The position numbers were made by a program, and so were the translations under genes. From NCBI RefSeq assembly GCF_004920835.1, contig NZ_QFHO01000004.1:62001-126000 (forward strand): a DNA stretch of 64,000 nt. The letters are read 5' to 3'. Below, in pieces: positions 1 through 9,871 of the stretch (position 1 is its first letter; every line of letters begins with the position of its first letter). This DNA comes from Stenotrophomonas maltophilia (GTDB lineage: Bacteria > Pseudomonadota > Gammaproteobacteria > Xanthomonadales > Xanthomonadaceae). The notes beneath the pieces were generated by a model, which was not told the origin of the DNA, searched no databases, and saw nothing but the letters and a program-made list of their open reading frames with translations.

Positions 1-1452
<1,452 letters not shown>

Positions 1453-1632
1453 GCGGATTTCCTGGTTCGGTGGATGACGAGCACGTCCGATGTGCAGTGG
1501 AGCAACGCGCGAGGATCACCGACTTCTGGCGTTCACGTCAAATACACGCCGTTTGAGGCAGGTGCCGGCCTGCTCGCTGAACTTGCATCTGAAACGATCC
1601 AGCCGCCGGCCGGGAACCAAGCTGAATGGGAG

Positions 1633-2508
1633 TCAGGCCAGATCGGCCGGGGGTGCGGCCTGCAGGCTGGTGCGCACCTGGAACAGTTCGGGGAAAAAGG
1701 TCAGATCCAGCGCCTTGGCCAGGAAACCGACACCGGACGAGCCGCCCGTGCCGCGCTTGAAGCCGATCACCCGCATCACCGTACGCATGTGGCGGAAGCG
1801 CCAGAGCTGGAAGGCGGTCTCCAGGTCCACCAGGTCCTCGCACAGCGAATACTCGCGCCAGTAGCGATCGGTGTCCTGGTAGATGCGTTCGAAGACCGGC
1901 TGCAGTGCGTCATCGGCCACATGCGGCTGGGTCCAGTCGTGGGCCTCGTACACCGCCGGGACGGCGTGGCCGAAACGGGTCAGGTACTTCAGGAATTCCT
2001 CGTACAGGCTCGGCGCTTCCAGTGCGGTGCGCAGCTGCGCCTGGCCAGCCGGGTCGTGCTCGAACACCTGCAGCATCTGCGCGTTCTTGTTGCCCAGCAG
2101 GAACTCGATGTAACGGTACTGCAGCGACTGGAAGCCCGAGGACGGGCCCAGCACGTCGCGGAAGCCCATGTACTCGGACGGGGTCAGCGTTTCCAGCACC
2201 GACCACTGCTCGGTCAGCTGGCGCAGCACCTGCTTGCTGCGCGCCAGCACCTTGCGGCACTGCCAGACTTCATCACGCTGCAGGAAGCCGATCGCGGCAC
2301 GCAGTTCGTGGCCGAGCAGCTTCAGCCACAGCTCCGAGGTCTGGTGCTGGATGATGAAGAGCATCTCGTCGTGGTGCGGCGGGTTGGACAACGGCTGCTG
2401 CGCGCTGAGCAGCTGGTCCAGCCGCAGGTAGCCGCCATAGGTCAGCCGCCCCTGCAGATCGGTGTGGATGCCAGCTTCGAGATCGCGTTGGTTGTTGTCG
2501 ACGGACAT
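1633..2508 (-). CDS. kynA: Tryptophan 2,3-dioxygenase
   Basis: Heme enzyme of the cytoplasm that opens the indole ring of L-tryptophan to N-formylkynurenine, the first step of the kynurenine pathway. The 291-residue protein matches the length of the Xanthomonas enzyme. It has [11 protein letters not shown] near residue 50, containing the active-site His that contacts the substrate. The C-terminal region has [20 protein letters not shown], which supplies the axial heme His, followed by the GTGGSSG loop. ATG 2508 ([13 protein letters not shown]) is chosen because the family begins here; an in-frame extension upstream to 2649 has no family resemblance. No other kynurenine-pathway gene lies next to it. 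Confidence 0.96.
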   Translation of the reverse strand: MSVDNNQRDLEAGIHTDLQGRLTYGGYLRLDQLLSAQQPLSNPPHHDEMLFIIQHQTSELWLKLLGHELRAAIGFLQRDEVWQCRKVLARSKQVLRQLTEQWSVLETLTPSEYMGFRDVLGPSSGFQSLQYRYIEFLLGNKNAQMLQVFEHDPAGQAQLRTALEAPSLYEEFLKYLTRFGHAVPAVYEAHDWTQPHVADDALQPVFERIYQDTDRYWREYSLCEDLVDLETAFQLWRFRHMRTVMRVIGFKRGTGGSSGVGFLAKALDLTFFPELFQVRTSLQAAPPADLA

Positions 2509-2843
2509 GGGCGGGACCAGATCGGGGGCGGCAAGGGTAGCGCGTTGCCGCCATGCTGGCAGCCGCCGCGTCCATACCGGGGCGTCCGGGGGCCCGTGGA
2601 GCATCCCCCGATATGGGGGCTGCGCGTGGAACCGTTCGGGCCGTTGCACGGGCAGTCAGCCAGAGGCGTATTCTGATGCTTTGCAGCAACGACTGAATAC
2701 GTTGTTGTTATTGGCCCCCCACCCGCCGGCAGGGGTAAAACAGGGCATCGCCGTGTTGCGCCGCAGGAAGGCTATTCCGTACGCGTTCCTTAACATGGCG
2801 ATTCATATCATTTGTAACTTCTCTGTCGAAGGTGCAGTACGCA
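2509..2843. other. Intergenic region between divergent kynA and E1 alpha genes
   Basis: No gene is visible in these 335 bases. The last 70 bases before the E1 alpha gene are clearly poorer in GC than the surroundings (about 2790-2825, with TTCATATCATTTGTAACTTC), as expected for a promoter of the dehydrogenase operon. No well-spaced -35/-10 pair could be assigned with confidence. Both flanking genes point away, so both promoters must lie here. Confidence 0.5.
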
Positions 2844-3926
2844 ATGACGGTTGCCGCTGAATTCAAGATCGAATACCTGCAGTACCTGGACGTGGACGGC
2901 ACGCTCGTCCGCGATGACCTGCCCGCGTCGCTGCGCGACCCCAAGGTCCTGGTACCGCTGTTCAAGCAGATGCTGTTCGTACGTACGTTCGACAGCAAAT
3001 CCATCGCGCTGCAGCGCACCGGCAAGCTCGGCACCTATGCCGCCTGCCTGGGCCATGAAGCCGCGCACGTGGGTATCGGCGCTGCGATGCAGAAGGACGA
3101 CGTGTTCGCGCCTTCGTACCGCGAGTATGGCGCGATGTTCATGCGTGGCGTGCGCCCGCACGACGTGCTGATGTACTGGGGCGGCGACGAACGCGGCAAC
3201 GACTACGGCGGCAACGCGGCCAAGGACTTCCCGTTCTGCGTGCCGATTTCCACCCAGTGCCTGCATGCCGCAGGCGCCGCGCTGAAGTTCAAGCTCAACA
3301 AGGAACCGCAGATCGCGGTGGCCGTGTGTGGCGACGGCGGCAGCTCCAAGACCGACTTCTACGCGGCACTGAATTCGGCGGGCGCTTACAAGCTGCCGCT
3401 GATCCTGTGCATCGTCAACAATGGCTGGGCCATCTCGGTCCCGCGTTCGGCCCAGACCGGTGCCGAAACGCTGGCACAGAAGGGCCTGGCCGGCGGCCTG
3501 CACTGCCTGCAGGTGGACGGCAACGACCTGATCGCAGTGCTGGCGGCGATGGAGCAGGCGCGCGAACGTGCGCTGGCCGGCGACGGTGGCACCGTGCTGG
3601 AACTGATGACCTACCGCCTGTCTGACCACACCACCGCCGATGACGCGCGCCGCTACCGCGACGACGCCGAAGTGAAGGATGCCTGGCAGCGCGAACCGAT
3701 GCTGCGCCTGCGCAAGTACCTGATCAACGCCGGCGTCTGGAGCGAGGAAGAGGAAACCGCTTGGGTCGCCGAGTGCGGCACGCGCGTGGACGAGGAAGTG
3801 AACCTGTACCTCAACACGCCGGTGCAGCCGGTCGAGGCGATGTTCGATTTCCTCTACGCCGATCCGCCGCAGGACCTGCTGGCCCAGCGTGCCCAGGCGA
3901 TCGCCCTGGAGAAGCGCCATGGATGA
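2844..3926 (+). CDS. pdhA: 2-oxoacid (pyruvate-type) dehydrogenase E1 component, alpha subunit
   Basis: Thiamine-diphosphate-dependent E1 alpha subunit; with E1 beta it decarboxylates a 2-oxoacid and transfers the acyl group to the lipoyl arm of E2. The 360-residue protein carries the ThDP motif: GDGGSSKTDFYAALNSAG followed by VNNGWAIS, the GDG...NN pattern. The C-terminal EPMLRLRKYL region is typical of PdhA. ATG 2844 has an AAGG about 11 bases upstream; GTG 2832 is an in-frame alternative. It is first of a four-gene operon (E1 alpha, E1 beta, SH3 protein, E2). Pyruvate is the usual assignment for this subtype, but a branched-chain oxoacid cannot be excluded from sequence alone. Confidence 0.9.
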   Translation: MTVAAEFKIEYLQYLDVDGTLVRDDLPASLRDPKVLVPLFKQMLFVRTFDSKSIALQRTGKLGTYAACLGHEAAHVGIGAAMQKDDVFAPSYREYGAMFMRGVRPHDVLMYWGGDERGNDYGGNAAKDFPFCVPISTQCLHAAGAALKFKLNKEPQIAVAVCGDGGSSKTDFYAALNSAGAYKLPLILCIVNNGWAISVPRSAQTGAETLAQKGLAGGLHCLQVDGNDLIAVLAAMEQARERALAGDGGTVLELMTYRLSDHTTADDARRYRDDAEVKDAWQREPMLRLRKYLINAGVWSEEEETAWVAECGTRVDEEVNLYLNTPVQPVEAMFDFLYADPPQDLLAQRAQAIALEKRHG

Positions 3927-3999
3927 GATCAAGAACGGCGCGCCCGGCGCGCACACCAACGCCGCCGACAGCGCCGCCGTCGCGCGCGGAGAACAGAGC

Positions 4000-4986
4000 A
4001 TGACCACCACCCCCATCACCCTGATCGAAGCCATCACCCAGGCACTGGCCTGGGAGCTGGAGCACGACCCGTCGGTGCTGGTGCTGGGCGAGGACGTGGG
4101 CGTCAACGGCGGCGTGTTCCGCGCCACCGCCGGCCTGCAGCAGCGCTTCGGCTCCGAGCGCATCCTCGACACCCCGCTGGATGAAACCACCATCGCCGGC
4201 CTGACCATCGGTCTGGCGGCACAGGGCATGAAGCCGGTGGCCGAAGCGCAGTTCGACGGTTTCATGTACCCGATGGTCGACCATATCGTCTGCCACGCCG
4301 CACGCCTGCGTTACCGCACGCGTGGCCGCCTGCACTGCCCGATGGTGCTGCGCGTGCCGTGGGGCGGTGGTATCCGCGCACCGGAACATCACAGCGAAGC
4401 CAATGAGGCGATCTTCACCAACGTGCCGGGCCTGCGCGTGGTGCTGCCGTCGTCGCCGCAGCGTGCCTATGGCCTGCTGCTGGCCGCGATCCGCGAGCCG
4501 GATCCGGTGATCTACATGGAGCCCAAGCGCATCTACCGCCAGTACAAGGAAGTGGTCGTCAACGACGGCGAAGCCTTGCCACTGGACGTCTGCTTCGTGC
4601 TGCGCGATGGCACCGACGTGACCCTGGTGACCTGGGGCGCGCAGGTGAAGGAAGCGCTGGAAGCGGCCGACAAGCTGGCCGGCGAAGGTATCAGTGCCGA
4701 AGTCATCGACGTGGCCACGCTGCGTCCGCTGGACTTCGCCACCATCGCCGAATCGGTGGCCAAGACCGGCCGCTGCGTGATCGTGCAGGAGGCCCCGAAG
4801 ACCGCGGGCTTCGGCGCCGAGATCGCCGCGCGCCTGGCCGAGGAATCGATCTACGACCTGCTGGCCCCGGTCGAGCGCGTCACTGGCTACGACACCCACA
4901 TTCCGCTGTTCCGCCTGGAAATGAAGTACCTGCCGAGCGTTGAGCGGATCGTGGCTGCGGCCAAGCGCGCGGTGGCGGCCGGCTGA
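4000..4986 (+). CDS. pdhB: 2-oxoacid dehydrogenase E1 component, beta subunit
   Basis: Forms the alpha2beta2 E1 with the preceding gene product and holds part of the ThDP site. The protein of 328 residues has the family's LGEDVGVNGGVFRAT and DTPLDE motifs, plus a C-terminal transketolase domain containing GRCVIVQEAPKTAGFGAEIA. Start ATG 4000 (MTTTPITLIEAITQ) is chosen because it gives family length and has GGAG about 8 bases upstream. An in-frame ATG at 3919 overlaps the E1 alpha gene by 8 bases and would add a 27-residue Ala-rich leader (MDEIKNGAPG...). The leader is unlike the family but translation coupling from it is possible. Confidence 0.9.
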   Translation: MTTTPITLIEAITQALAWELEHDPSVLVLGEDVGVNGGVFRATAGLQQRFGSERILDTPLDETTIAGLTIGLAAQGMKPVAEAQFDGFMYPMVDHIVCHAARLRYRTRGRLHCPMVLRVPWGGGIRAPEHHSEANEAIFTNVPGLRVVLPSSPQRAYGLLLAAIREPDPVIYMEPKRIYRQYKEVVVNDGEALPLDVCFVLRDGTDVTLVTWGAQVKEALEAADKLAGEGISAEVIDVATLRPLDFATIAESVAKTGRCVIVQEAPKTAGFGAEIAARLAEESIYDLLAPVERVTGYDTHIPLFRLEMKYLPSVERIVAAAKRAVAAG

Positions 4987-4987
4987 C

Positions 4988-5341
4988 ATGCGGGCCCGCC
5001 TTCTGGGGGCTTACCGCAGCCAGTATCCCAACCCGCTCCGGTTCCGCACCGGCCAGATCGTCGAAGTAGGTGTCCGTGACGAGGAATGGCCGGCGTTTGC
5101 CTGGGTACGCACCAACGATGGGCGCGCTGGATGGGCGCCCATCGCCTGGTTGCAGCTGCTGGACGAGGGTCGCGCCGAAGCGCTGTGCGACTACGACGCC
5201 CGCGAGCTGGATGTGGAAAGCGGCGAGATGGTGAAGCTTCATCACGAACACGGCGGGTGGTGGTGGTCCGAGCGCGCCAATGGCGCGACGGGTTGGCTGC
5301 CGGCCCGCGAACTGGAACTGCTGGAAGAGAACTGCAAATGA
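4988..5341 (+). CDS. Small tandem SH3-like domain protein inside the dehydrogenase operon
   Basis: A 117-residue soluble protein with no signal peptide. Two SH3-like units can be read: residues about 8-58 (GAYRSQYPNPLRFRTGQIVE ... GRAGWAPIAWLQLL) and about 62-113 (ALCDYDARELDVESGEMVKL ... GATGWLPARELELL). The second has the ALYDY-type opening and the WW and G-W-(L/F)-P elements of classical SH3 folds. The gene begins one base after the E1 beta stop and its stop overlaps the E2 start (ATGA), so all four genes are translationally linked. A scaffold or assembly role for the dehydrogenase complex is an inference from position only. Confidence 0.85.
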   Translation: MRARLLGAYRSQYPNPLRFRTGQIVEVGVRDEEWPAFAWVRTNDGRAGWAPIAWLQLLDEGRAEALCDYDARELDVESGEMVKLHHEHGGWWWSERANGATGWLPARELELLEENCK

Positions 5342-6732
5342 GCCAGACCAAGAACTTCAACCTGCCCGACCTGGGCGAAGGCCTGCCGGACGCGACCATC
5401 GTCGAGTGGTTCGTCAAGGAAGGCGATGTGATCAAGCTGGACGAGCCGCTGGTCTCGATGGAGACCGCCAAGGCCGTCGTCGAAGTACCGTCGCCGTTCT
5501 CCGGCAAGGTGCTGAAGCTGTCCGGCGCTGCCGGCGACATCATCCCGACCGGCTCGGTGCTGGCCAGCTTCGAGCTGGACCCCAACCTGCCGCAGCGCGC
5601 CGATGGCCAGGACACCGGCCACAGCCACGGTCATGCCACACCTGCCGCAGCACCGACCCCGACCCCGCCACCGCTGCCGGCCGCTGCCGCACCGGTGGCC
5701 GCCGAAGCCGCCAAGCCCGCCGCCGCCGAGCGTGATGACGCCGGCACCGTGGTCGGCGCGATGCAGAGCTCCAACGCCGTGCACGCCGAGCAGGCGCTGG
5801 CCGTCGGTGGCGTCAAGGCCGTACCGGCCGTGCGTGCCACCGCGCGCAAGCTGGGCGTGGACCTGTCCCGCGTACGCGCCACCGGCGCCGATGGCGCGGT
5901 GACCATGGCCGACGTCAAGCAGGCAGCTGCGGATGGCAGCGCAAAGATCGGTGCCGCTCCGGCTCCAGCCGCTGCTGCCGCCTATGCCACGCCGGCCCCG
6001 GCGCAGGTGTCTGCCCCGGTGCAGAGCGAAGCGCGCACCCCGCTGTCTGCTGCCGGCAAGCCGATGCGTACCCAGCCGCCGGGCGTGGTCGCCAAGGGCC
6101 AGCCGGAACCGCTGAAGGGCGTGCGCCGCAACATGGCGCGCGTGATGGCCGATGCGCACAGCAAGGTCGTGCCGACCACGCTGAACGACGACGCCGACAT
6201 CCACGCCTGGCTGCCGGGCAACGACGTCACCGCGCGCCTGGTGCGTTCGATCGTGGTCGCCGCACAGAAGGTGCCGGCGATGAACGCCTGGTTCGACGGT
6301 GAAGCGCTGACCCGCACCCTGCACGCCCAGGTCGACATCGGCATTGCCGTGGACACCGACGACGGCCTGTTCGTGCCGGCGCTGCGCAATGCCGACATGC
6401 TCGATGCACGCGGCATCCGTGAAGGCGTCAACCGCCTGCGCGAGCAGGTCGAATCGCGTTCGATCGCCGCCTCGGAACTGAGCGGCTACACCATCTCGCT
6501 GTCCAACTTCGGCATGTTCGCCGGCCGCTACGCGACCCCGGTCGTGGTACCGCCGTGCGTGGCCATCGTCGGCGCCGGCCGTGCCCGCCACCAGATGACC
6601 CCGGTGATGGGCGGCGTGGAAGCGCACAAGGTGATCCCGCTGTCGGTCACCTTCGACCACCGCGCGGCCACGGGTGGTGAAGCGGCCCGCTTCCTGCGCG
6701 CGATGATGGACGATCTGGCGCTGGCCAGCTGA
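5338..6732 (+). CDS. pdhC: Dihydrolipoamide acyltransferase (E2) of the 2-oxoacid dehydrogenase complex
   Basis: Core E2 enzyme of 464 residues that moves the acyl group from lipoate to CoA. Order: N-terminal lipoyl domain (residues 1-80) with METAKA and lipoyl Lys45; Ala/Pro-rich linker; peripheral-subunit-binding domain around residues 163-200 (VRATARKLGVDLSRVRATGA); second linker; catalytic domain from about residue 255 with the SLSNFGMFAGRYATPVV region. The usual HxxxDG active-site motif reads HRAATGG here, so the Asp is Thr. The same change may be common to this subfamily. No E3 (lipoamide dehydrogenase) gene follows; it must be elsewhere. The start overlaps the SH3 gene by four bases. 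Confidence 0.92.
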   Translation: MSQTKNFNLPDLGEGLPDATIVEWFVKEGDVIKLDEPLVSMETAKAVVEVPSPFSGKVLKLSGAAGDIIPTGSVLASFELDPNLPQRADGQDTGHSHGHATPAAAPTPTPPPLPAAAAPVAAEAAKPAAAERDDAGTVVGAMQSSNAVHAEQALAVGGVKAVPAVRATARKLGVDLSRVRATGADGAVTMADVKQAAADGSAKIGAAPAPAAAAAYATPAPAQVSAPVQSEARTPLSAAGKPMRTQPPGVVAKGQPEPLKGVRRNMARVMADAHSKVVPTTLNDDADIHAWLPGNDVTARLVRSIVVAAQKVPAMNAWFDGEALTRTLHAQVDIGIAVDTDDGLFVPALRNADMLDARGIREGVNRLREQVESRSIAASELSGYTISLSNFGMFAGRYATPVVVPPCVAIVGAGRARHQMTPVMGGVEAHKVIPLSVTFDHRAATGGEAARFLRAMMDDLALAS

Positions 6733-6735
6733 TCG

Positions 6736-6759
6736 GTAGGTGCCAACCTTGGTTGGCAC
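6736..6759 (+). repeat. SMAG-like GTAG palindrome
   Basis: GTAG followed by the palindrome GTGCCAACC TT GGTTGGCAC, directly behind the E2 stop codon. The same unit recurs at 12179, 29684, 45270, 45350, 49010 and 60496 in this window, which supports a dispersed species-specific repeat. Confidence 0.85.
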
Positions 6760-6771
6760 ATGTGTTGAAAG

Positions 6772-6799
6772 AACGCTGGGCACTGCCCGGCGTTTTTTT
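6772..6799 (+). terminator. Intrinsic terminator of the 2-oxoacid dehydrogenase operon
   Basis: Inverted arms AACGCTGGGC and GCCCGGCGTT with a 3-base loop are followed by seven T residues (6793-6799). The arms pair fully if G-T pairs are allowed. It lies 40 bases after the E2 stop codon. Confidence 0.9.
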
Positions 6800-6820
6800 G
6801 TGCCTGCTGGATCGCGCGCC

Positions 6821-6843
6821 ATCCACGCATGGCGTGGATCTAC
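6821..6843 (-). repeat. SMAG-like GTAG palindrome, second subfamily
   Basis: ATCCACGC AT GGCGTGGAT followed by CTAC, that is GTAG plus a palindrome on the minus strand. A related GTAGATCCACGC copy begins at 48982. Confidence 0.75.
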
Positions 6844-6895
6844 TGAACGACCTGTCGCTGCGGTGGGCTCGCCGTTGTTCTGCGTCAGGGGAGGA

Positions 6896-7282
6896 TCAAT
6901 CGCGCGCGACCATGCCCTCGGCGCGGCTGTAGACACGCAGCCGGTGACCATCGGGGTCGACCCCGACGAAGGTGTGGCCGAATTCCAGCGTCACCGGCGC
7001 CTGCGCGATCTGCACACCGAGTGCGCGCCAGGCATCGTGCAACTGCCGCACTTCATCAGGATTGGCCACCACCATCGCCAGTTCGGCGGCACCGGCCTGC
7101 GCAGACACAGGTGGCTGCACGTCATCGCGCTGCCACAGGCCGAGTGCGGCGCCATCGCCGAGCAGGAACAGGGCAAAGCCGGGTGACTGTTCGACCGGTG
7201 CCGTGCCGAGGATGCCGCTGTAGAACGTGGCGCTGGTGGCAACGTCGCGCACGTACTGCAGCAGGGTGCTGGGCGTGAACAT
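6896..7282 (-). CDS. VOC (glyoxalase/bleomycin-resistance fold) family protein
   Basis: A 128-residue single VOC-fold protein. Visible marks are the N-terminal YVRDVATSATFYSGILG, the central LALFLLGDGAALGLW-like strand region (FALFLLGDGAALGLWQRDD), and the C-terminal FVGVDPDGHRLRVYS, which resembles the PDGHxxxxY end of the family. Substrate is unknown; such proteins include metal-dependent lyases, dioxygenases and small-molecule binding proteins. ATG 7282 has GGAG upstream. A perfect 17-base palindrome lies about 45 bases upstream and may be its operator. It is transcribed alone. Confidence 0.85.
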   Translation of the reverse strand: MFTPSTLLQYVRDVATSATFYSGILGTAPVEQSPGFALFLLGDGAALGLWQRDDVQPPVSAQAGAAELAMVVANPDEVRQLHDAWRALGVQIAQAPVTLEFGHTFVGVDPDGHRLRVYSRAEGMVARD

Positions 7283-7635
7283 GGGAAAGCTCCGTTGTTG
7301 GGAGCGATCATGGTGGTACGGCCCTGCTGACAGATTCTGTCAGTAGATCAAGCAGATGAAATCGGCCAGGTAGAGTCGATCGTCGTTCGAACATCTCGCG
7401 TATTGCGGGCACTTCCGCCACCGGATGGAAAGGCAGGCGACCCACTGTGATCTCGCGATATATCGCAAAGCCAAGTCATGATGGGAGCTGTCGTCGGCGA
7501 TGAACCTTCGCTCTTTTGGAGCCCCCCGGACCAATCAAAGGGAGACGCAGTTACCAGTTGCAACAGACAGAAGTGATTTAGAGTCAAATGCAGATGGAAC
7601 GCCGCTTCACGTAATACACATGAAAAGGAAAGTTC
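7283..7635. other. Divergent intergenic region before the S1 protease
   Basis: A 353-base stretch of lower GC content than the flanks, without a convincing gene. It holds a perfect palindrome at 7327-7343 near the VOC gene and an AGGAAAG ribosome-binding site at about 7626-7632 for the protease. The drop in GC begins around 7330 and continues through the protease gene, so the left edge of a transferred segment may lie here. Confidence 0.5.
7327..7343. promoter_or_regulatory. Perfect 17-base palindrome, possible operator
   Basis: CTGACAGA T TCTGTCAG, two 8-bp arms around one base, 45 bases upstream of the VOC gene start and between two divergent genes. Size and position fit a dimeric repressor site. 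The cognate regulator is not identified. Confidence 0.5.
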
Positions 7636-9108
7636 ATGACCACAATACGCAGATATCTCCCGTTGTTGGCAGCCATCCTCACCGCCTCTCCCGCCCTTGC
7701 GGACGACGCCCCCAAGGATGTAGCAATACAGCACTACGCGGAAACCATGCACGTAGGCACGTTCGAAGCCGCGCAACGAATGGATGCGGAACGGGCCGCC
7801 GGTAAACTCAGCGCACGGCTTCAGAGGGAGAAGCCGGAGACGTTCGCCGGCCTTTACATCGAGCACTCCCCTGAATTCAGGATCGTGGTGAGGTTCACCG
7901 GCGATGCCTCACGCCAACTTTCTGCTTACACCAAGGACCGCCTCTACGTCGCAGAAGCCGCGCCACGTTCTCTCGAGCTTCTCCGCGCCACCCAAGAGGA
8001 GGTGTCCGATCAGCTCGTCAAGGCGGGCATTGAGTTTGCAGCCACGGTAGACATAAAGAGCTCTATCGTCGAGGTATATGTACGCGATCCCGATGCCGTA
8101 CGCGCCAGACTTTCCAAACTTCTCTCTGTCGCCGACTTCATCCGCATAAAAGAGACCACAGGTTTCATAGAGCCAACAAACACTGTAGCGGGCGGGCGGC
8201 GACTGGAAGGCTACCAGCAGCAGCTCTGCACAGCCGGCTTCAACGTGGTCGAAACTGCAACTCGCGAACTAGGCTTGGCCACTGCGGGTCACTGTGACAA
8301 TGACAACTATCAGCGCAATCCAACCGCTCGCATTCTGTTCAAGAGTGAACGCAACAAAGGATCTTACGACGTTCAGTGGGGTGCACAGCAGCGTGGCGGC
8401 GTCATCTTCTCCCAGTCGAACGAAATCATTGTCGATGGGGAAAAACTGGCGATAACCGATGAGGCATCACTGGCCGACATGACACCAGGCACAACGGTCT
8501 GCAAGTTCGGCGTAACGACCGGTCGCACATGCGGATCCATCAAAGACGCAGAGTTCGCAGCCAACTGGAATGGGGAAGCTGGCACCTACGTCCAAGTCGT
8601 CAGCCTTGATGGAACCGTGATGAACAAAGGCGGCGATAGTGGTGGGCCCGTCTATGCCGGCAACTCGGCCTACGGCCTTGTTCATGGCAGGGGAAACGAT
8701 GGCTCTCCTTGGGAGAATGACCTTTTCTTCATGCCCATAGAGAGAATGTCCACCCTGGGCGTCGCTACCCTGACGAAGCCATTTCAGCTGGACAGCGTTC
8801 CGAACGTGTCTGGAACAGGCGCCAGTGTTACTGCCACGATGAACTTCAGTGGGTATCCGAGGTTTCCGGTATACATCAACCTCGAGATCGTGACGTGTCC
8901 CGCCAGATGGATCTGCTACGGGGGCCGCGCTAAAGTCGATAAGAACATCCCATCCCCCATCACCTTCACTTGGGGTTGTACACCCAGTAAACCTGGTGAA
9001 CCTCAAGTTTCGAGAGTCAGGACATTCTTGGAAGATGCGTCGGGCCTCGTAACCCAGGCCATAGAGTCGACGATTACCTGTACCACCCCGGCCTCCCCCG
9101 GCACATAG
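7636..9108 (+). CDS. Secreted chymotrypsin-like (S1 family) serine protease with N-terminal prodomain
   Basis: A 490-residue exported protease. Residues 1-22 form a Sec signal peptide (LPLLAAILTASPALA). Residues about 25-190 look like an alpha-lytic-protease-type prodomain. The catalytic triad is readable: His219 in LATAGHC, Asp245 in YDVQW, Ser335 in GGDSGGPVY. A C-terminal tail of about 110 residues with several Cys (CPARWICYGG, TWGCTPS) follows and resembles no domain I recognise. ATG 7636 has AGGAAAG five bases upstream. GC and third-position bias are visibly lower than in neighbouring housekeeping genes, suggesting later acquisition. It may act as an extracellular digestive enzyme; specificity is not evident. 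Confidence 0.88.
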   Translation: MTTIRRYLPLLAAILTASPALADDAPKDVAIQHYAETMHVGTFEAAQRMDAERAAGKLSARLQREKPETFAGLYIEHSPEFRIVVRFTGDASRQLSAYTKDRLYVAEAAPRSLELLRATQEEVSDQLVKAGIEFAATVDIKSSIVEVYVRDPDAVRARLSKLLSVADFIRIKETTGFIEPTNTVAGGRRLEGYQQQLCTAGFNVVETATRELGLATAGHCDNDNYQRNPTARILFKSERNKGSYDVQWGAQQRGGVIFSQSNEIIVDGEKLAITDEASLADMTPGTTVCKFGVTTGRTCGSIKDAEFAANWNGEAGTYVQVVSLDGTVMNKGGDSGGPVYAGNSAYGLVHGRGNDGSPWENDLFFMPIERMSTLGVATLTKPFQLDSVPNVSGTGASVTATMNFSGYPRFPVYINLEIVTCPARWICYGGRAKVDKNIPSPITFTWGCTPSKPGEPQVSRVRTFLEDASGLVTQAIESTITCTTPASPGT

Positions 9109-9163
9109 CCCACCAGCTGTGTAAGCCCACCGCATTGATGCACAGCGCCATTCCTCGTTGGGG

Positions 9164-9871
9164 TTACGAGCGGTCCAACCAATCCGGTGCGATGCCCTGC
9201 GCCTTCTGCCAGCGCCGCAGCAGGGTGGCGCGTGGCACGAGGTAGCGATCCTCCAGCACGCGCACCTGGCTGATGCGGTCCAAGCGGAAATGACGGAAGT
9301 CCTCGCGGCTTTCGCACCACGCCGCCAGCATTGGCACTTCATCGAAGTAGCCCAGCGCGAACGGCCAGGCGATGCGCTCGGTACGTTGGCCCTGCGCATC
9401 CTGGTAGCCGAACTGCAGTCGTTGTTGCGCGCTCACCGCTTCGCGCACAGCCTGCAGGCGCGCAGCGGGTACCTTGGCTGCCGCACGCGAGGGACCCACG
9501 CGCAGGCCGCTGTCACGCAGCGCTTCGCGACGCGCGGCAGGCAACACATGCGCGATGCGCGCCAGGGCATCGCGTGCGGCCTCGGCCAGCGCGGGTTCGG
9601 TGCGGGCCGCAACCCAGCGCAGGCCCAGCACCAGCGCATCGATCTCGGCGGGCGGCAGGGTCATCGGCGGCAGGGTATCGCTCGGTGCCAGCTGGTAGCC
9701 GACGCCGGCCTCGCCGCGCAGATCGGCACCCTGCTCGCGCAGGGTCTCGATATCGCGGTACAGCGTGCGCAGGCTGATGCCCAGGGCTTCGGCCAGCACC
9801 TGTCCGGCCACCGGCCGCCGATGGCGGCGGAGCAACTGTTGAAGCTGGGTCAGGCGCAGCGCACGCGACAT
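9164..9871 (-). CDS. YafY-type transcriptional regulator (HTH + WYL domain)
   Basis: A 235-residue DNA-binding regulator. Residues about 5-60 form a winged helix-turn-helix of the HTH_11/DeoR type (VAGQVLAEALGISLRTLYRD, then IETLREQG). Residues about 130-200 form the WYL ligand-binding domain (RTERIAWPFALGYFDEVPML ... WCESREDFRHFRLDRI). WYL regulators often sense small molecules or nucleic acids. It overlaps the stop codon of the preceding NAD(P)-binding gene by one base (TGATG), so the two are co-transcribed and it may control that gene. Confidence 0.9.
   Translation of the reverse strand: MSRALRLTQLQQLLRRHRRPVAGQVLAEALGISLRTLYRDIETLREQGADLRGEAGVGYQLAPSDTLPPMTLPPAEIDALVLGLRWVAARTEPALAEAARDALARIAHVLPAARREALRDSGLRVGPSRAAAKVPAARLQAVREAVSAQQRLQFGYQDAQGQRTERIAWPFALGYFDEVPMLAAWCESREDFRHFRLDRISQVRVLEDRYLVPRATLLRRWQKAQGIAPDWLDRS

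Noticed and set aside
3919..3999. Extended N-terminus of the E1 beta subunit from ATG 3919
   Set aside because: The added Ala-rich stretch is not typical of the family, and ATG 4000 has a good GGAG site; kept as an alternative in the annotation.
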